Assembly: GCA_963965975.1 (NCBI GenBank)
Contig: OZ014411.1
Span: forward strand, 24,411,249-24,475,248
Reading direction: 5' to 3'
DNA from: Xestospongia bergquistia
Taxonomy: Eukaryota > Porifera > Demospongiae > Haplosclerida > Petrosiidae
Length of the DNA: 64,000 nucleotides
The translations under genes and the position numbers were made by a program. Below are positions 23,208 through 36,038 of the stretch, one piece after another (positions within the stretch are counted from its first letter, which is position 1; every line of letters begins with the position of its first letter). Under the pieces are notes generated by a model, which worked only from the letters and a program-made list of their open reading frames with translations, had not been told where the DNA came from and did no database searches.

Positions 23208-26200
23208 ATGGCGAGTCCAGAGGCAATCAGAGCACTGAACACAGTGAATAAAAAACTCTCCAAGGAACAATTTAATGGCGTTGTTTATACAGCATCACCA
23301 TTGTTTTCAAAAGATAACGTTGAGACGTTGGTCGACCTGTGCGCCGAGCTACAGGACTGTTGCGACAATGCTTTCCTCCTTATTTGTGTCATATTGGAGT
23401 TAACAGGGGAGCGAAAGTACGCTGAGACATTGAAAGAAAATGTTAGTGGATCAGTACGATCTTTTATGCTAGAAGAATTGAAATACATTGACGAAGATGC
23501 CGTCCAGAAGGTGAAATTAAGGGGATTAATCGTTCGAATGTGTCATAAACTAGGTCAAACTAGACTTGTGAAGTTCGCTCGTAACATTTGTCTTCAAGTA
23601 GATATTCGTCCTGACAATTATCCTGGTTTCGAATTATTTAAGTACCTAGAAAATGCTGGACGTCTCAGAGCTGACTCCCCTGATGGTTTGAGTGTCATTG
23701 TAGATGCACTTGACTCGGATTTTCAGAATTTAAAGCTGTGGCTGATTTTATTAAAAAAGGTGATGATTTTCTTAATCATACTGTAGTTTAAAATCATTTT
23801 CATTTGACTGTTCCTTTAAACTAGATAGGTAGACAAAAAGACAACAGTTTCAGTAGGCTATCATGATAAGTTGTGAATGTGTTGACAAGAGGCCAATAAA
23901 GTGTGACAAACTTGTATTGGCATAGTAGATGCCTACATTTTAGTGCTATGTTTAATGTATGTACATAGGATATAGTTTTGTCCCCAGTTGGTAGTGACAC
24001 CAGCTGCAGCTTCACAGGCAAAAGACTATCTTGTATTTAGTGTTGATTTTGCTAAGCAAAAGGAAGTTTACGTGTTATCCACATGGGACTGCACCAATCG
24101 GTTCAGCTTGCAAACGTGCATTTTATATATAAAATTTGCCCCTCTAGTGCCACGAGAAAGTAGCAAATTATAAAACTCAATGCATTTTCAATGGCATACT
24201 TTGACATACTTCAAATTGCACACCTTCAAGAGTTTAATAAATAACAATTTTCGCCTTGAGAAGTCAGTTAGTTGTCACGTGAAAATTCTAAATTACAGTT
24301 CTAATTATATGAACAAATGTTGTATTATAACAATTATTATTATTAAAATAATAACCAGCTATTGTCTTTTCGGAGCTGTAAAGCCACCAAGGTTCTGTAA
24401 AAAAGTTTTAACAAAGAAAGAAGGCTGAGAATGCCTGATAGAGGTAGTAGATTTTCCATATGATGGCTTCACGATCAAAATCATCAACTAACAGGTGTTG
24501 TTTCAGAGATCTTGAGTCTGTTTACACCTGTTGAGTTCTTCGAATAGTCATAGACACTCACAACAACTTCCTTTCTCTTAGGCATCTTCATAAACACGAG
24601 AAAAAACGTGGTGCATTCACATGATATGCACGTGAACAAATAATGAATAAACTTAAAATGTACTTCAGCACTATTTGTATTTAATAGGAAAGGAAATATC
24701 TCATCTTACATTCTATGCATAAAACACCTTTTTTTAATGAAGGGCTCTTCTCAACTCGGACAGATTATAGTTCTTTTTATAGGAAAAATCAAAGTAAAGC
24801 AAGAGCTTTTGAATGTTTTCTGTGAAAATAAGCAGACTGAGTTGATGGAGTCAACTATTTGTAATTGTTACACAAATGTTTTCACTAACAAAAATTTGTA
24901 GTGTATTATCCATTACTAAATATAACTTTAATTTTAACCTAGTAGATGTATCATTGTAAAAACTGATTGATTGATTTAGCCAATCTATGGTCATACAGTT
25001 TGCATGTAGTAAAATTATTTGATACAAACTGAAAGTAAACATACTAACTATTATCTTATGGAATTAAATGTTTATCAAATGTTTGAATTTATTTCTATTC
25101 TTAGACAAATGAAGGTGCTATGAACAGTTCCATAGCATATTAGTAATCATAACAGTGCTTCATTTACTTTCAATTGTACTAAATATATTTTTTACTTGCA
25201 ACCTGTATAACAATATATTCAACCAATCAGAACACAGTCAGGTGTTCATGAAAACTAAGGAATAGCTAAATTTTCATATAAGTGATTATTGCTAGTAACA
25301 ACTAGCAATAATCACAATTCATCATTTCCTATCACATGATAATCACAACTTCCTCTGGTAATAAATGTCAGTGGTTGTTCACCTATGAGGCATGGCTTTG
25401 CCAAGAACAAGACTACGTGGGATATTGCACACTCTATGGCTACCAAAATTGATCCCATTTTAGAGCAAAGCATTTATTTTTCGTTACCACCTCCTTAATA
25501 TGTTTAATGTGATGTTAATCAATTTATTGATATCTACTATTATGATTTCATATGTTTACTATTGGTAGTAGTATAAATTTATTTACACAACTCCATTCAT
25601 AGCTAATACATGTTTCATATTTACTTTTTATACAGAATGGCCTGAACTAAAACCGACAGAAAGTAGTGCTGTTAGCAGCGTACAAGGCAAAGAGGACAAA
25701 GGTATTTTTGTACATGGGAATGGCCTTAAAATGTATGTGAAATATCTAGTCAAATCAAAACAACAGCTGTAGCAAATATGTAGTGGGTAGTGCTATGTTT
25801 GATGTATGGACTTGGGATGTTGCACACCATGTAACTGACAATAGACAATATTACTTTGATATCTACTAAAGTCATTTTGTGTTGATAGTATAATTGTTTT
25901 ACGTACACATAATCCATTTAATGCAACTTTTATTTTTTCTTTTTGTACAGTACTACAGGAACAAAAACAAACTGAAAGTAGTCTTGTTGACAATGTACAA
26001 GGCAAAGAGGACAAAGGTATGTTTATTCATAAATGGATAGCCCTGAAAGTTTTGTTGTGTTCAATGTATTTATGACAAATGTTAGTATTGTGTATTCAAA
26101 TGGTATTAAACAATGAAACTATATTTTTAAAGTAATGTGCTTATGTAATTGATGCTGGTGTCACTAGGTTTTGAAGCTGTTCTGTGCTTTTGTTTAAGAC

Positions 26201-27019
26201 TTCTAAATTTGTTATTAAAAGTTTCATTTTATTTATGTATATTAGTAACAGACCCTAACTCATCTCCATGGCAAAAGCCTCTTACCTTGCAACGACAACC
26301 TGGTACGCATCCTCATAACTTTAGCACTAGTCATCATTACAATCCTGTGAATCGTCAACAACTAGATCAATTTTCCACTCCTGCTTTTCAACTGCACCAG
26401 TCAGTTCATACTTCATGTCCTCAGTCATTAGTTCATTCTCCTAATTTACATGAACCAGCTTCATCTCCTGCTTCTCAAATTGATGATCTAAGACACTCAC
26501 AAGCTATGTACAATCAGTCTTTTCATTCCAACTCTGGTTTAAATAATCCTCTTCTTTCTTCATCATCTGCTTCATATAACTGCATGTACACTCCAAGATA
26601 TCATATGCTATACCCATCTCAATTCTATGAAGCCAGTTATGTACCCTATTCACCAGGATCAGTGATGCGTTATCCACAGCCTTCTAGATCTGATCAACCT
26701 ATTCTTACTTACCCACATTCGCCTTCTCAGCTATCAATGCCCTACGAAGTAAACTCTACTCAAGAAAGAGGAAGTAGGTAACTTCTTCGCTATCCTTTCA
26801 CGTTAAAAGTTCATGTAGGTATTGCTGGTGCCCACTGTATTACTGGTGATGTTAGGTTTCTTCAACCGCCAATATCAATTGAAGGTATTGTATATGGTTT
26901 TTCTTAAAGCTACTGACGTTTGTTTATTTATAGACAAAGGATCTAATATGTCAGGATTAAAGATGGTTGTCAAAAATCAAGATTTCTCTTATAATCGATT
27001 TCCTAATGATCAGAGATGA
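23208..27019 (+). CDS. Death-fold-like module with Gln/Pro/Ser/His-rich tail (copy 1, apparent 1-nt deletion)
   Basis: Proposed exons are 23208-23759, 25636-25701, 25951-26016 and 26246-26773, then 26934-27019 (or reading through to TAA at 26779-26781). Exon 1 encodes about 184 residues (ATG in AATGGCGAG) like the paralogues at 30204 and 33183. It is exactly 1 nt shorter than theirs. The frame slips at the T-run 23720-23723, after which the sequence matching the paralogues' [10 protein letters not shown] region reads in another frame. Exons 2 and 3 are both 66 bp and end in the same VQGKEDKG segment, so one arose by exon duplication. The tail is rich in Ser, Pro, Gln, His and Tyr and probably disordered. 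It could be a cytosolic adaptor; this is inference. The last splice junction is uncertain. Confidence 0.6.
24951..25240. mobile_element. MITE, family shared with 60119 and 61329
   Basis: The left arm (cattgtaaaaactgattgatt..., then catacag..., ending aaactgaaagtaaac) is repeated inverted at the right end (...ttactttcaattgtac...caacctgtata...). The same arms bound two more elements in this window. The element lies in intron 1 of the gene starting at 23208 and has no open frame of note. Confidence 0.75.
25282..25315. repeat. Perfect 15-bp hairpin
   Basis: GTGATTATTGCTAGT (25282-25296), the loop AACA, then its exact reverse complement (25301-25315). The hairpin lies just outside the MITE at 24951-25240, in an intron. 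Confidence 0.7.
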
Positions 27020-27569
27020 ACAATTTTACTTTTTACATTTAATTTGGAATGCTAATTATATGTAACCAAGCTTTTACTAGTGGCAGTTGCTTTACTGCAC
27101 TAACATGGTCTTTTGTTTGCTTACACAGCATATTGTATTTATTGTTATATCAACGCTAAACAATATTGTTAAAACAATCTTTCGTTAAAATGTAATTTTC
27201 ATTCTTGGGGATTAATTAAATGTTGGCTTCTTTTTGGGACATGGCAACTACTTGTATGTAACGGAAATCTCTGGAACTGATCCTGTTATCAACAAAACAA
27301 TAAATGGCTCATTTTAATGATACAAAAAATGGAAAAATTTCACTAGATGAACCTTTTATTGTGTTTGCCACAAGTACCACAACTACATTCAATAGTTATG
27401 AATACAACATATACTACTGCACCTGTTTCATGTACCAGATATTATGACTATTTTATAGTTATCAGAGTTTCGCTACCGCAATAGAAGTAGTTATGTCTAG
27501 AATACACTACGTTAATTAGTTTTTAATTAGTTAATTGATTTTCAACCAATCAATAAACAATCATATTAA

Positions 27570-27767
27570 AGTTGACAGGGCATGAAAAATTGGGTAAAAC
27601 TACTCAGAGTATATTTTGATGGTTCCCGATATATCGGTGCAAATCAACGTAAGAAGATAAAAATAAGAGTTATAGGTTGTTTATATCAAGTAAACACTGG
27701 CTATGGAGCAGATGATGAGTTTGGACAGGCACATTCTTATTTACCAGAGGTGGATATATTATTATAA
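27570..27767 (+). pseudogene. Truncated first exon of a death-fold-like gene (copy 2)
   Basis: About 60 codons match the middle of exon 1 of the paralogue at 30204: FDG.RYI.A.QRKK.K.R, then a degenerate stretch, then EFGQ. The start region and the whole C-terminal DED-like half are missing, with deletions in between. The downstream exons of this copy (28198 and 28320) are still intact, so the locus has lost only its N-terminal domain. Confidence 0.6.
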
Positions 27768-28197
27768 AATTACTCCAAGAATTATCAATTATACATTATC
27801 CACTGACATTCTTTGATAAGTTCATTGACGAATGTGTTAATATTTTTCTCTGTGCGTACATGAGATCAGATTTGCTTAGTGGCAAAGCCAAGTAGACATA
27901 TAATATGGTAATAAATTTGAGGATATTATGAAAGTACAGTATGCATTTACTGATATGCATACATTCAAACTGCCACAAAGATTTAGAGTGTAATATTACA
28001 AGCAGTTATTTTCAGACCACTAGTAGATTCAGTCCCTTTCTGTGGAATGTGACAATTATAGTACTAGGTACTTGATTGTCTCATTATTATATAAAAGAAC
28101 TTCAAATTGTACATAGTTTTGAGCAATAATGTGTTACATGATTGTATTGTAATAACAAATGAGTTGTTAATATTAAATTTTATTTTCATTTTTACAG

Positions 28198-29488
28198 AAT
28201 GGCCTATAAGTCAATCTCACTTATCATCTGGTAACAATGACCTGACTAGTGGTAAGTAAGTAATATCTCAAATTAATTTGTTAGGTTACTAACTGAGAAC
28301 ATTACATCACTTGTTTTAGTAGGTCCATCTAGTTATTATCCACCAGTGTTGTATCATGATCACATATTCCAGCAGCAACAATCATGTCCACCTGTCATTA
28401 GTCATCCCCAACGATCTTTAGTTGATCGACATTATTCATCGCCTGCTTCTTACAATGAGCCCATTCAACCAACTCAATATCAGCAGGGATACCAATATTC
28501 AACTAAGACCTTTTCTGGTGCTAATCTATGGCCATCATTGCCACCTGCATCTGCTGTAGCACAATCTATAGGGAGAAATAGCCAATCCTCTGAGTCGTTA
28601 GTAGTAGCACCACAATATCCAATTGTCATAGTGTCTTCCCAATCTCAGCCTTCTGCACCTCAGTCAAAAAGACAACAATATTCCAACACTGGTCATAGTA
28701 GTTCATTTCGTCCTCATTCTCCTAAATTGTCATATCCTAACTTGACACAACAATCATCATGTCAACATCCTGTACACAATCCTCAATTACAATCTAATTT
28801 TACTGAGCCAATGAACACACAAACCATGTCACATTGGCCAGCGGGGACTTCATTTGTTCAGATCCCTCCTGTAAAACAGTTGGACTCTTTACCTCAGTCA
28901 AGAAGACAACAATATTCAAACACTGGTCATAGCAGTTCGTTTCCTCCTCGTTTTCCTAACTTGACACAACAATCGTCATGTCAACATCCTGTACACAATC
29001 CTCAATTGCAATCTAATTTTACTGAACCAATGAACACACAAACCATGTCACATTGGCCAGCGGGGCCTCCATTTGTTCAGATCCCTCCTGTAAAACAGTT
29101 GGACTCTTTACCCCAGTCAAGAAGACAACACTATTCAAACACTGGTCATAGCAATTCGTTTCCTCCTCATTCTCCTAAATTGTCATATCCTAACTTGACA
29201 CAAGAATCCTCAACTAGAGTTCTGCCACAATATAATCTAATGTCACCACCTCAAGTTCCTGAAGTTACTTATTATCCTGATCTACAAGCCCCTCCCCAAC
29301 CTGAACAACTAGGTGATTTAAAACCACATGAATTTGTCCAACCATCAAGACCTAATCTCCCAGTTCACTTATCAGACCACTCCTCTCATTCTCCTGAACA
29401 CATGTCAACATATTCAGACAATCGAACAATACAATATGATACAGAGGCAGTCATGCAAGGAAATGATGAGAATACATATAATAGATAG
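28198..29488 (+). CDS. Orphan linker exon and Gln/Pro/Ser/His-rich tail exon (copy 2)
   Basis: Exon 28198-28251 (phase 1 at both ends) encodes a W-P-containing linker like those at 31802 and 35454. Exon 28320-29488 opens V-G-P-S-S-Y-Y-P-P and stays open for about 389 codons to TAG. The tail contains two full direct repeats and one partial repeat of about 73-78 residues, and is rich in Gln, Pro, Ser and His. There is no intact first exon for this copy. All splice phases in the family are 1, so these exons could be spliced onto the gene at 23208 as a longer alternative tail. Otherwise they are a remnant kept open by chance or recent loss. RNA evidence would decide. Confidence 0.5.
28658..29215 (+). 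repeat. In-frame direct repeats in the tail exon
   Basis: Unit 1 is 28658-28891 (234 bp), unit 2 is 28892-29110 (219 bp, lacking a 15-bp block), and unit 3 is a partial copy from 29111. The units are almost identical at the DNA level and encode a QYSNTGHSSSF ... LTQQSSCQHPVHNPQ ... MSHWPAG pattern. This implies recent tandem duplication. Confidence 0.85.
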
Positions 29489-30154
29489 CAGTATATTTGT
29501 TAGATTTAATTAATGTTTTAAATGTTTGGCAATTTATCTAAATGTGTTATTATAACATTATTTTTTATATCAGTATACATTCTATCTATTAATGTGCCCA
29601 AGCAAATAAATTATTCAGTACACAATTTTTATATTTATAATTTTGTGAACTAATTATGTAACTATACAATTATTCTTAAATAAAGGATAGCATTTCATAC
29701 AATAGTTTAAAATATGGTATGGAGCTATGAATAATGAAGTGTCATAATAATGAATTGGAGGAACATTGCTACAGTGTAAGTAGTGTTGTTAATTAGAATT
29801 GACTAAGTGAGTGTAAAGTAGATATTATTGTTAATAAGAGTATTAGAGTATATAGACTATTTGATATGCTTTAAAGTGGCAGAATGTAAATATACTGAGG
29901 CTAAATTATTTGGATATGCCAGTGTCAAGGACAAGCATGACAGAATTAAATATCAGAAAATTTATTCAGATGTAAGGAAAACATATTTATGAGTAATTTA
30001 ATTTATTGTGGAAAAAACAAAAGAATTCAGAATTATGTAAGCAAGACCTTTATACAGTAAGTATGTATTTCCATTGACGATGTAATAATACATGCTATTA
30101 GGAGCTAATTAACTTTATTCATTTTCAGGTTGTAATATGTTTCAAGTATATTTT

Positions 30155-30177
30155 TGGACTTTCCCGGGGGAGTTTCC
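30155..30177 (+). promoter_or_regulatory. Paired NF-kB-like motifs
   Basis: TGGACTTTCC (30155-30164) differs by one base from the classic site GGGACTTTCC. GGGAGTTTCC (30168-30177) fits GGGRNTTTCC. They lie 27-49 bp before the ATG at 30204. A comparable pair precedes the paralogue at 33183. Confidence 0.5.
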
Positions 30178-30203
30178 ACTGCAAAGAACAAAAACAAACC
30201 AAA

Positions 30204-32370
30204 ATGGCGAAGTTGGACAGGATCATCAAGATCAGTGAACAGCTTAAAAAAGATGAGATGGACGGAATAATTTACATCGCTTCACCAATCTGCAATAAAA
30301 GACCTGATAATTTAATAAGTCTATATTGTTGTGTTAGAAGTAAACTTGACTTACCAGAACGTTTTATAGCGGCGATACTAAAGTTAGCAGGACACGTAAA
30401 ATTTACCGATTATCTCTGTTCGGAGGACGTCAACGAACATTTTGATGGATTCCGATATATCACTGCTGATCAACGTAAGAAAATGAAAATGAGAGCTTTG
30501 TTTGTTCGTATCAAACAAACGTCTACACTGTCGTCGGTGGAGCGGATGACAGAGTTTGGACAGATGCTTTTATGTGCATCAGGGGTAGATACCAACTATG
30601 AAAATTGTGCCAGATCTTATGAACTATTCCAATTGTTAGAAGAGAAAGGCTGTATTCACATTAAAGACAGTAGTGGTTTAAACTTCATCAAGGAAACTCT
30701 ACACATGTTACAGCACACAGAGGTTCTTGAATTAGTCAATGATTTCATCGAACAAGGTGAGAACAATTGTTCATTTCCAAGTTCAATTAATCTTTCAAAA
30801 AATACCAATCAGTTAGTTTATGTTAAGGGAATAAAGGGTCAAATTTATAACTAACATTTTTATGTTGTTATAAAGACTTCTTACCATCTGGTTCTCTTTT
30901 TATATTTTTTCAGATTTATTACATCCTTACTTTAGCTGGAAAGTTATAGTACTTTTTTTCTCATTAAAAGTGTTATTATTCCTTTACAAAGAACTTGATG
31001 GTGCTTCAAATAATCATTTTAGTCACAATGATGATAGTTTTGTAATTATGATGAAGGAAATACCGAGGTTCACAGATGGAAACAGACATCTCTCTTTTTT
31101 GACTGAATATCCATCACAAGAATTAAAGAAATTGTGAATTAGTAAAGCTCTTGTTGTGAGGTAGATTTTAGAAATAACTTCATTTTAAATGAATAATTTG
31201 CAAGTGCGAAACTTCAGATATGTAAAATAGCTTGATCTTTTTCAAATTACAGAGAAATGCATAATTAAATTAGACTAATCATAAATTTATGATAGTTCAA
31301 TAAAAGCTTAAAAATGAATAAAGTGCTGTATCAAAAAATCCATTTTTTTTATAGAAAATATGAAAAAATTTCAAAATGTAACTATACAATAGAATCACAT
31401 TGATGAAACACTACAATTAAATTGCTCATCATTCTTGAAGCATATGATTTATTTAGTGAAGTACAAATTAAAATCATTTGCCAATATTTCTTGGTACCAA
31501 TATCTTTTATCAGAGTGGTCAATTAAAATAACAATGAAAGTAATGACTTAGCATGTTATTTATTTACATAAACATGGCAGTTATTCACTTGTTAAGAATA
31601 TGTAATTTTAACTGTGTGGGTATGGCCTACCAAGTTATTTGTTGTAGTAATCAATTTTCATTTTTGTCACATTATAATTACATGATCTGTTATTTCCTAC
31701 ATGTATGTTGTTCACTTATAGATAATTCCTTCAGCTTAAAATTCCTGTTTACAACTACATGTTATTGAAATTCTTTAAATGGTTTATTATATTTTATACA
31801 GAATGGCCTCAACATCAACCAATCTACTATATAAGTAACCGTGATGACCGTACTAATGGTTAGTAGTATTGTACAGTTATATAAAACTCTGCAGATTGGA
31901 GACAAATGTTTTTCTCCCTTATGTGCTATTGTTTACTAAGTTAAAGTTATTTTGGATCAAAATGTCTGTCAAATTTGATAGTTGTGTGCAAAACAGATAG
32001 CTTATAATCTTATATATTATATCTTGTAAGTAAGAAATTATTTATTCATAATAGTCACACCCTTCAATTAGAATTATCCTATTTTGTTAGGTGTCTTGTA
32101 GATGTAAAGTGAATGTACCTAATAATCAGTAGATATAATAGTGCCTTTGAATGTTTAACGACTACTCATAAAATGCCTAATTTATCTTTTAAATTAGATC
32201 CTCCTCCTTATCATCCACCTGTCATGCCTCACATGTATCAACAGCAAAGATCATGTCCACCTCCTACTCGTTTTCTCCCACCACCTTTAGAACTTCGACG
32301 ATATGATTCCTTACCTGTTCCATACTGTGAACCACCCTCACAGCATCATAACCAACCATCTCATAGATAG
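30204..32370 (+). CDS. Death-fold-like module with short Pro-rich tail (copy 3)
   Basis: Three exons, 30204-30756, 31802-31858 and 32198-32370, all in phase 1, give 260 residues. Exon 1 encodes a helical module of about 184 residues. Its second half ([30 protein letters not shown]) resembles helices 3-6 of a death effector domain. Exon 2 is an E-W-P linker with RDDRTNG. Exon 3 is Pro/Gln-rich and stops after about 57 codons. Its start matches the long tail exon of the copy at 33183, but its last bases and 3' UTR match those of the copy at 28320. An internal deletion or recombination therefore shortened this tail. The start codon lies in the context AAAATGGCGAAG, shared with copy 4. Confidence 0.72.
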
Positions 32371-33130
32371 CAGTATATTTGTTAGTTTTAATTAATATTT
32401 GATAATTTCTCTAAATGTGTCAATATAACATTACTTTTAATATCAATATATATTATATCTATTAATAATGTGCTCAAACAAATAAAATTATTAAGTACAC
32501 ATATTTTTATATTTAAAAGTTTGTGAAATAACTATGTAACTATACAATTATTCTTAAATGAAGGACAGCCTTTAATACAATAGTTTGTATAATAAAATAT
32601 GGTAAGGAGTCTATGGACAATTACGTGCCATTGAAGGAGTAACAAAACCACACTACAGTGTGAGTAGTGTGTTGTTAATTAGTATTGACCAAGGCTGTAT
32701 AACTGACTGTAAAGTAGAGAATTGATGCATTGTAATTAATAAAGGGTAATAGAATATAGACTAGTTGATGTGGCTACTGAAGCCGAAGATGGACATTTCA
32801 ATTCCTATTTCTTTTGTATTTTGCTGAAGTGACAAAGTATCAATATACTGAGGTTAAGAGTCTGCCAGTGTCAAAAACAAGCATAACAGAATTAAATATA
32901 AAAAATATAATCAGATGTAAAGAAAAAACATTATGAGTAATTTCATTCCTTATGTAAGAAAATAGAGGATATATAATTATGTGTGTGTAAGACATTTTGA
33001 AAACTAAGATCTCTATATCAAGTACCATTTATTTCCATTGATGATGCAATACTACAAGCCCTTTAGAGACAATTAACTATTTTCAGTTTGTAATACTTGA
33101 TATATGTACATACTGTTCAAGTGCATAGTT

Positions 33131-33153
33131 GGTAATTTCCCAGGGAAATTCCC
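33131..33153 (+). promoter_or_regulatory. Paired NF-kB-like motifs including a perfect palindromic kB site
   Basis: GGGAAATTCCC at 33143-33153 is a perfect palindromic kB site. GGTAATTTCC at 33131-33140 differs from the consensus at one position. They lie 30-52 bp before the ATG at 33183, at the same distance as the pair before copy 3. Confidence 0.55.
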
Positions 33154-33182
33154 ACTTGAAACGGTAAACAAAGCAAACCAAG

Positions 33183-35920
33183 ATGGCGAAGTTCGAAAAA
33201 GTCAGCAAGATCAACCAGATCAATCAGCAGCTTACACCAGATGAGAGGGATGGAATACTTTTCATCGCTTCAGTAATCTGCAATAGAAGACCTGATAGTT
33301 TAACAGATTTATATCATTGTGTTAAAAATAAACTTGACTCACCAGAACATTTTATAGCAACGATACTCAAGTTAGTAGAACAAGACAGACTTACTGATTC
33401 TCTCTGTTCTGATCATGAGGACGTCAGCAAACATTTTGAAGGTTTCCGATATATCACTGCTGTTCAATGTAAGAAAATGAAAATGAGAGCTTTGTTTGTT
33501 TGTATTAAGAAAACACTGTCGGTGGATCCGAAGCGGATGAAGGAGTTTGGACAGATGCTTTTGTGTGCATCAGGGGTAGATACCAACTATGAAAATTATT
33601 CCGGATCTTATCAACTATTCCAATTGTTAGAAGAGAAAGGATGTGTTCACGTTAAAGATAGCAGTGGTTTAAACACCATCAAGGCAACTTTAGAGAAGTT
33701 AGAGTACACAGATGTTCTCGAGTTAGTCAATGACTTCATTGAACAAGGTGAGAATAATTGTTCATTTCTTCTAAGTTTAATTAACCTTGAAAGAAATACC
33801 ATTCAGTTGGTTTATGTTAAGTAGTTTGTGCTATCTCCTTTGCTTGACTTACTATGTAGTACACAAATCTAATGTAAAGTACATCATGGAGCTTTCATGC
33901 TGAAGTCACTTAAGTAGGTGAGTGTATTCTAGAGTTTGTTTAGTATTTCACCGACCAAGAAATTGAAAACCATAAAATATTGAGCTTAAAGCATATTGTA
34001 GTCAAATATACGTACATATACATTAATAGTGATGAAATTTGCAACTAAACAAATAATTATATATGGAGGCTATACGCAATATAAGTATATTGTAGATCTG
34101 GGCTTTAAAAAGGACAGTAGCTATTAACTAGTGTTTATTATATGCATGAGATACATGTAATGGACCAGTTGTGTGTAAGACTAAAGGAATTTTGTTAGTT
34201 ATAATTAGACGGAATGTCACATCTGGACCACTAATTTGACTAACATTCAATGGAATCATAATGATGAAACACTACCATGAGTTTCCTGTCATTCTTAAAA
34301 CATATCAATAAATATCTATTTGAACAATCCCATTGCAAATTCTGAAAAATTTTGCTTGTTTAGAAGTTTCAGTCCAGAAATTTTTTTGAGTAGTTCACAA
34401 GAAAGAGTTGTTTCACGACAAATTTTCAAGTTGTAATGCTCACTCTGGCTAATATATTCAGTGCACAATCAAATTAACTGTTTCAAAGACACACACAATT
34501 CCATGTAAGTGTGTAGTTAGTGGTTAGCTGCTGTGCTTATCACTGCAGACTTTGTCTAATGTATATACGAGAATGTACAGCATGATCACATCTACACTTT
34601 TGGCACCATATTAAAACAGGTATTGTATGAAACGACTTCATTGACCATGTACCAAAATATGTATGTATATTACCTGGCCATGGAGTAATTAATTACATCA
34701 TGAAGCTACTTACTGCCACTTGTGCGACAAATAACTATTTCTCAAGAACTGCTCAATCAACTTTCATGAAATTATTGAAATTTCCAATTGTGTTGTTCAA
34801 ATAGATATAAACAATACATTTTGGAAGTATTTAGAATATATATGATAGTGTTTCTCTTTGAAAGTCTATTGATTTCTATAGTTGAACAAGTAGTCCAGAT
34901 GTAATGTATCATCAGGATCAATTAACTTCTCAACTTCTTTGTCCATTACCAAACAGCTGCTGTTTATGGTTAGGTAGGATATTGTCATATCTCAGTGACA
35001 AATTTAATTTTATAACATGAAAGTAATTTTCCAAATAGGAGTTCCACATTAACTCTGTGTTAATATAATATCATTATTTTGTTTAGTGAGGTACAAATTA
35101 AAATCATTTGCCAATATTTACTGAAACCAACCCTTTTATCATAGTGGTCAATTATAATAACAATGAAAATGATAACATACCATGTCATTTATGTACATAA
35201 ACATTGGTAAATTCCCATGGGAGTTGTTCACTGGTTAAGAATACGTCATCTTATCTGTGTGAGAGTTACCTACCATATCATTTGTTGTAGTAATCAAATT
35301 TCCTTTTTGTTAAATTGTAGTAACATAATCAGTTGTGGTATGAAGAGCAACTACATGTTTGTTCACTCATAGCTAATTCCTTTCAGCTATGAATTCCTGT
35401 TCACAACTACATGCTATTAAAATGCTATAAATGATTTATTATATTTTATGTAGAATGGCCTCCAAGTCAACCGATCAGTTACACAAGGAACCCTGATGAC
35501 CGTACTAATGGTAAGTGTATAATAATTATAGTTATATATACAGGGAAATTTAGTAGGAGCTATGTTACCATACTTGCTAGTTATTAGGCACGGATATATA
35601 TACCGTAGATCAGGAAAATTTCCCGTTACAAAAGTTTCAAGTAAAAAAATTACATGTTAAAAAAATTTCCAATGTAAGAGGCGTGTACGAAATTTATTAA
35701 CCCTGTTTCTTTCAATGTGTAATAACGTTCGTGTAATTTAGTTTCGTACATCGTCCAATGTTTGAATTTTTTAACAATGAAACTTTCCCAATCTACAGTA
35801 GTTTAAAACACATACTTTTGTTAAGTGCAGACATTATTCTAAATCCACTTCTTTTTTGTCTTGCATGCTGTGCATGCAAGGAAATCCTAAAATTGTTTTG
35901 GATCATACATTAACTATGTG

Positions 35921-35997
<77 letters not shown>

Positions 35998-36004
35998 GTG
36001 TGTG

Positions 36005-36038
<34 letters not shown>

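Noticed and set aside
23072..23263. Open frame on the minus strand across the bidirectional promoter, starting with a hydrophobic stretch
   Set aside because: It overlaps the start of the plus-strand death-fold exon. The phosphatase has a better start with a signal peptide at 23097 that splices in phase.
31553..31768. 71-codon frame in the intron of copy 3
   Set aside because: It is AT-rich, has no homologous frame in the corresponding intron of copy 4, and lies just before a well-supported acceptor.
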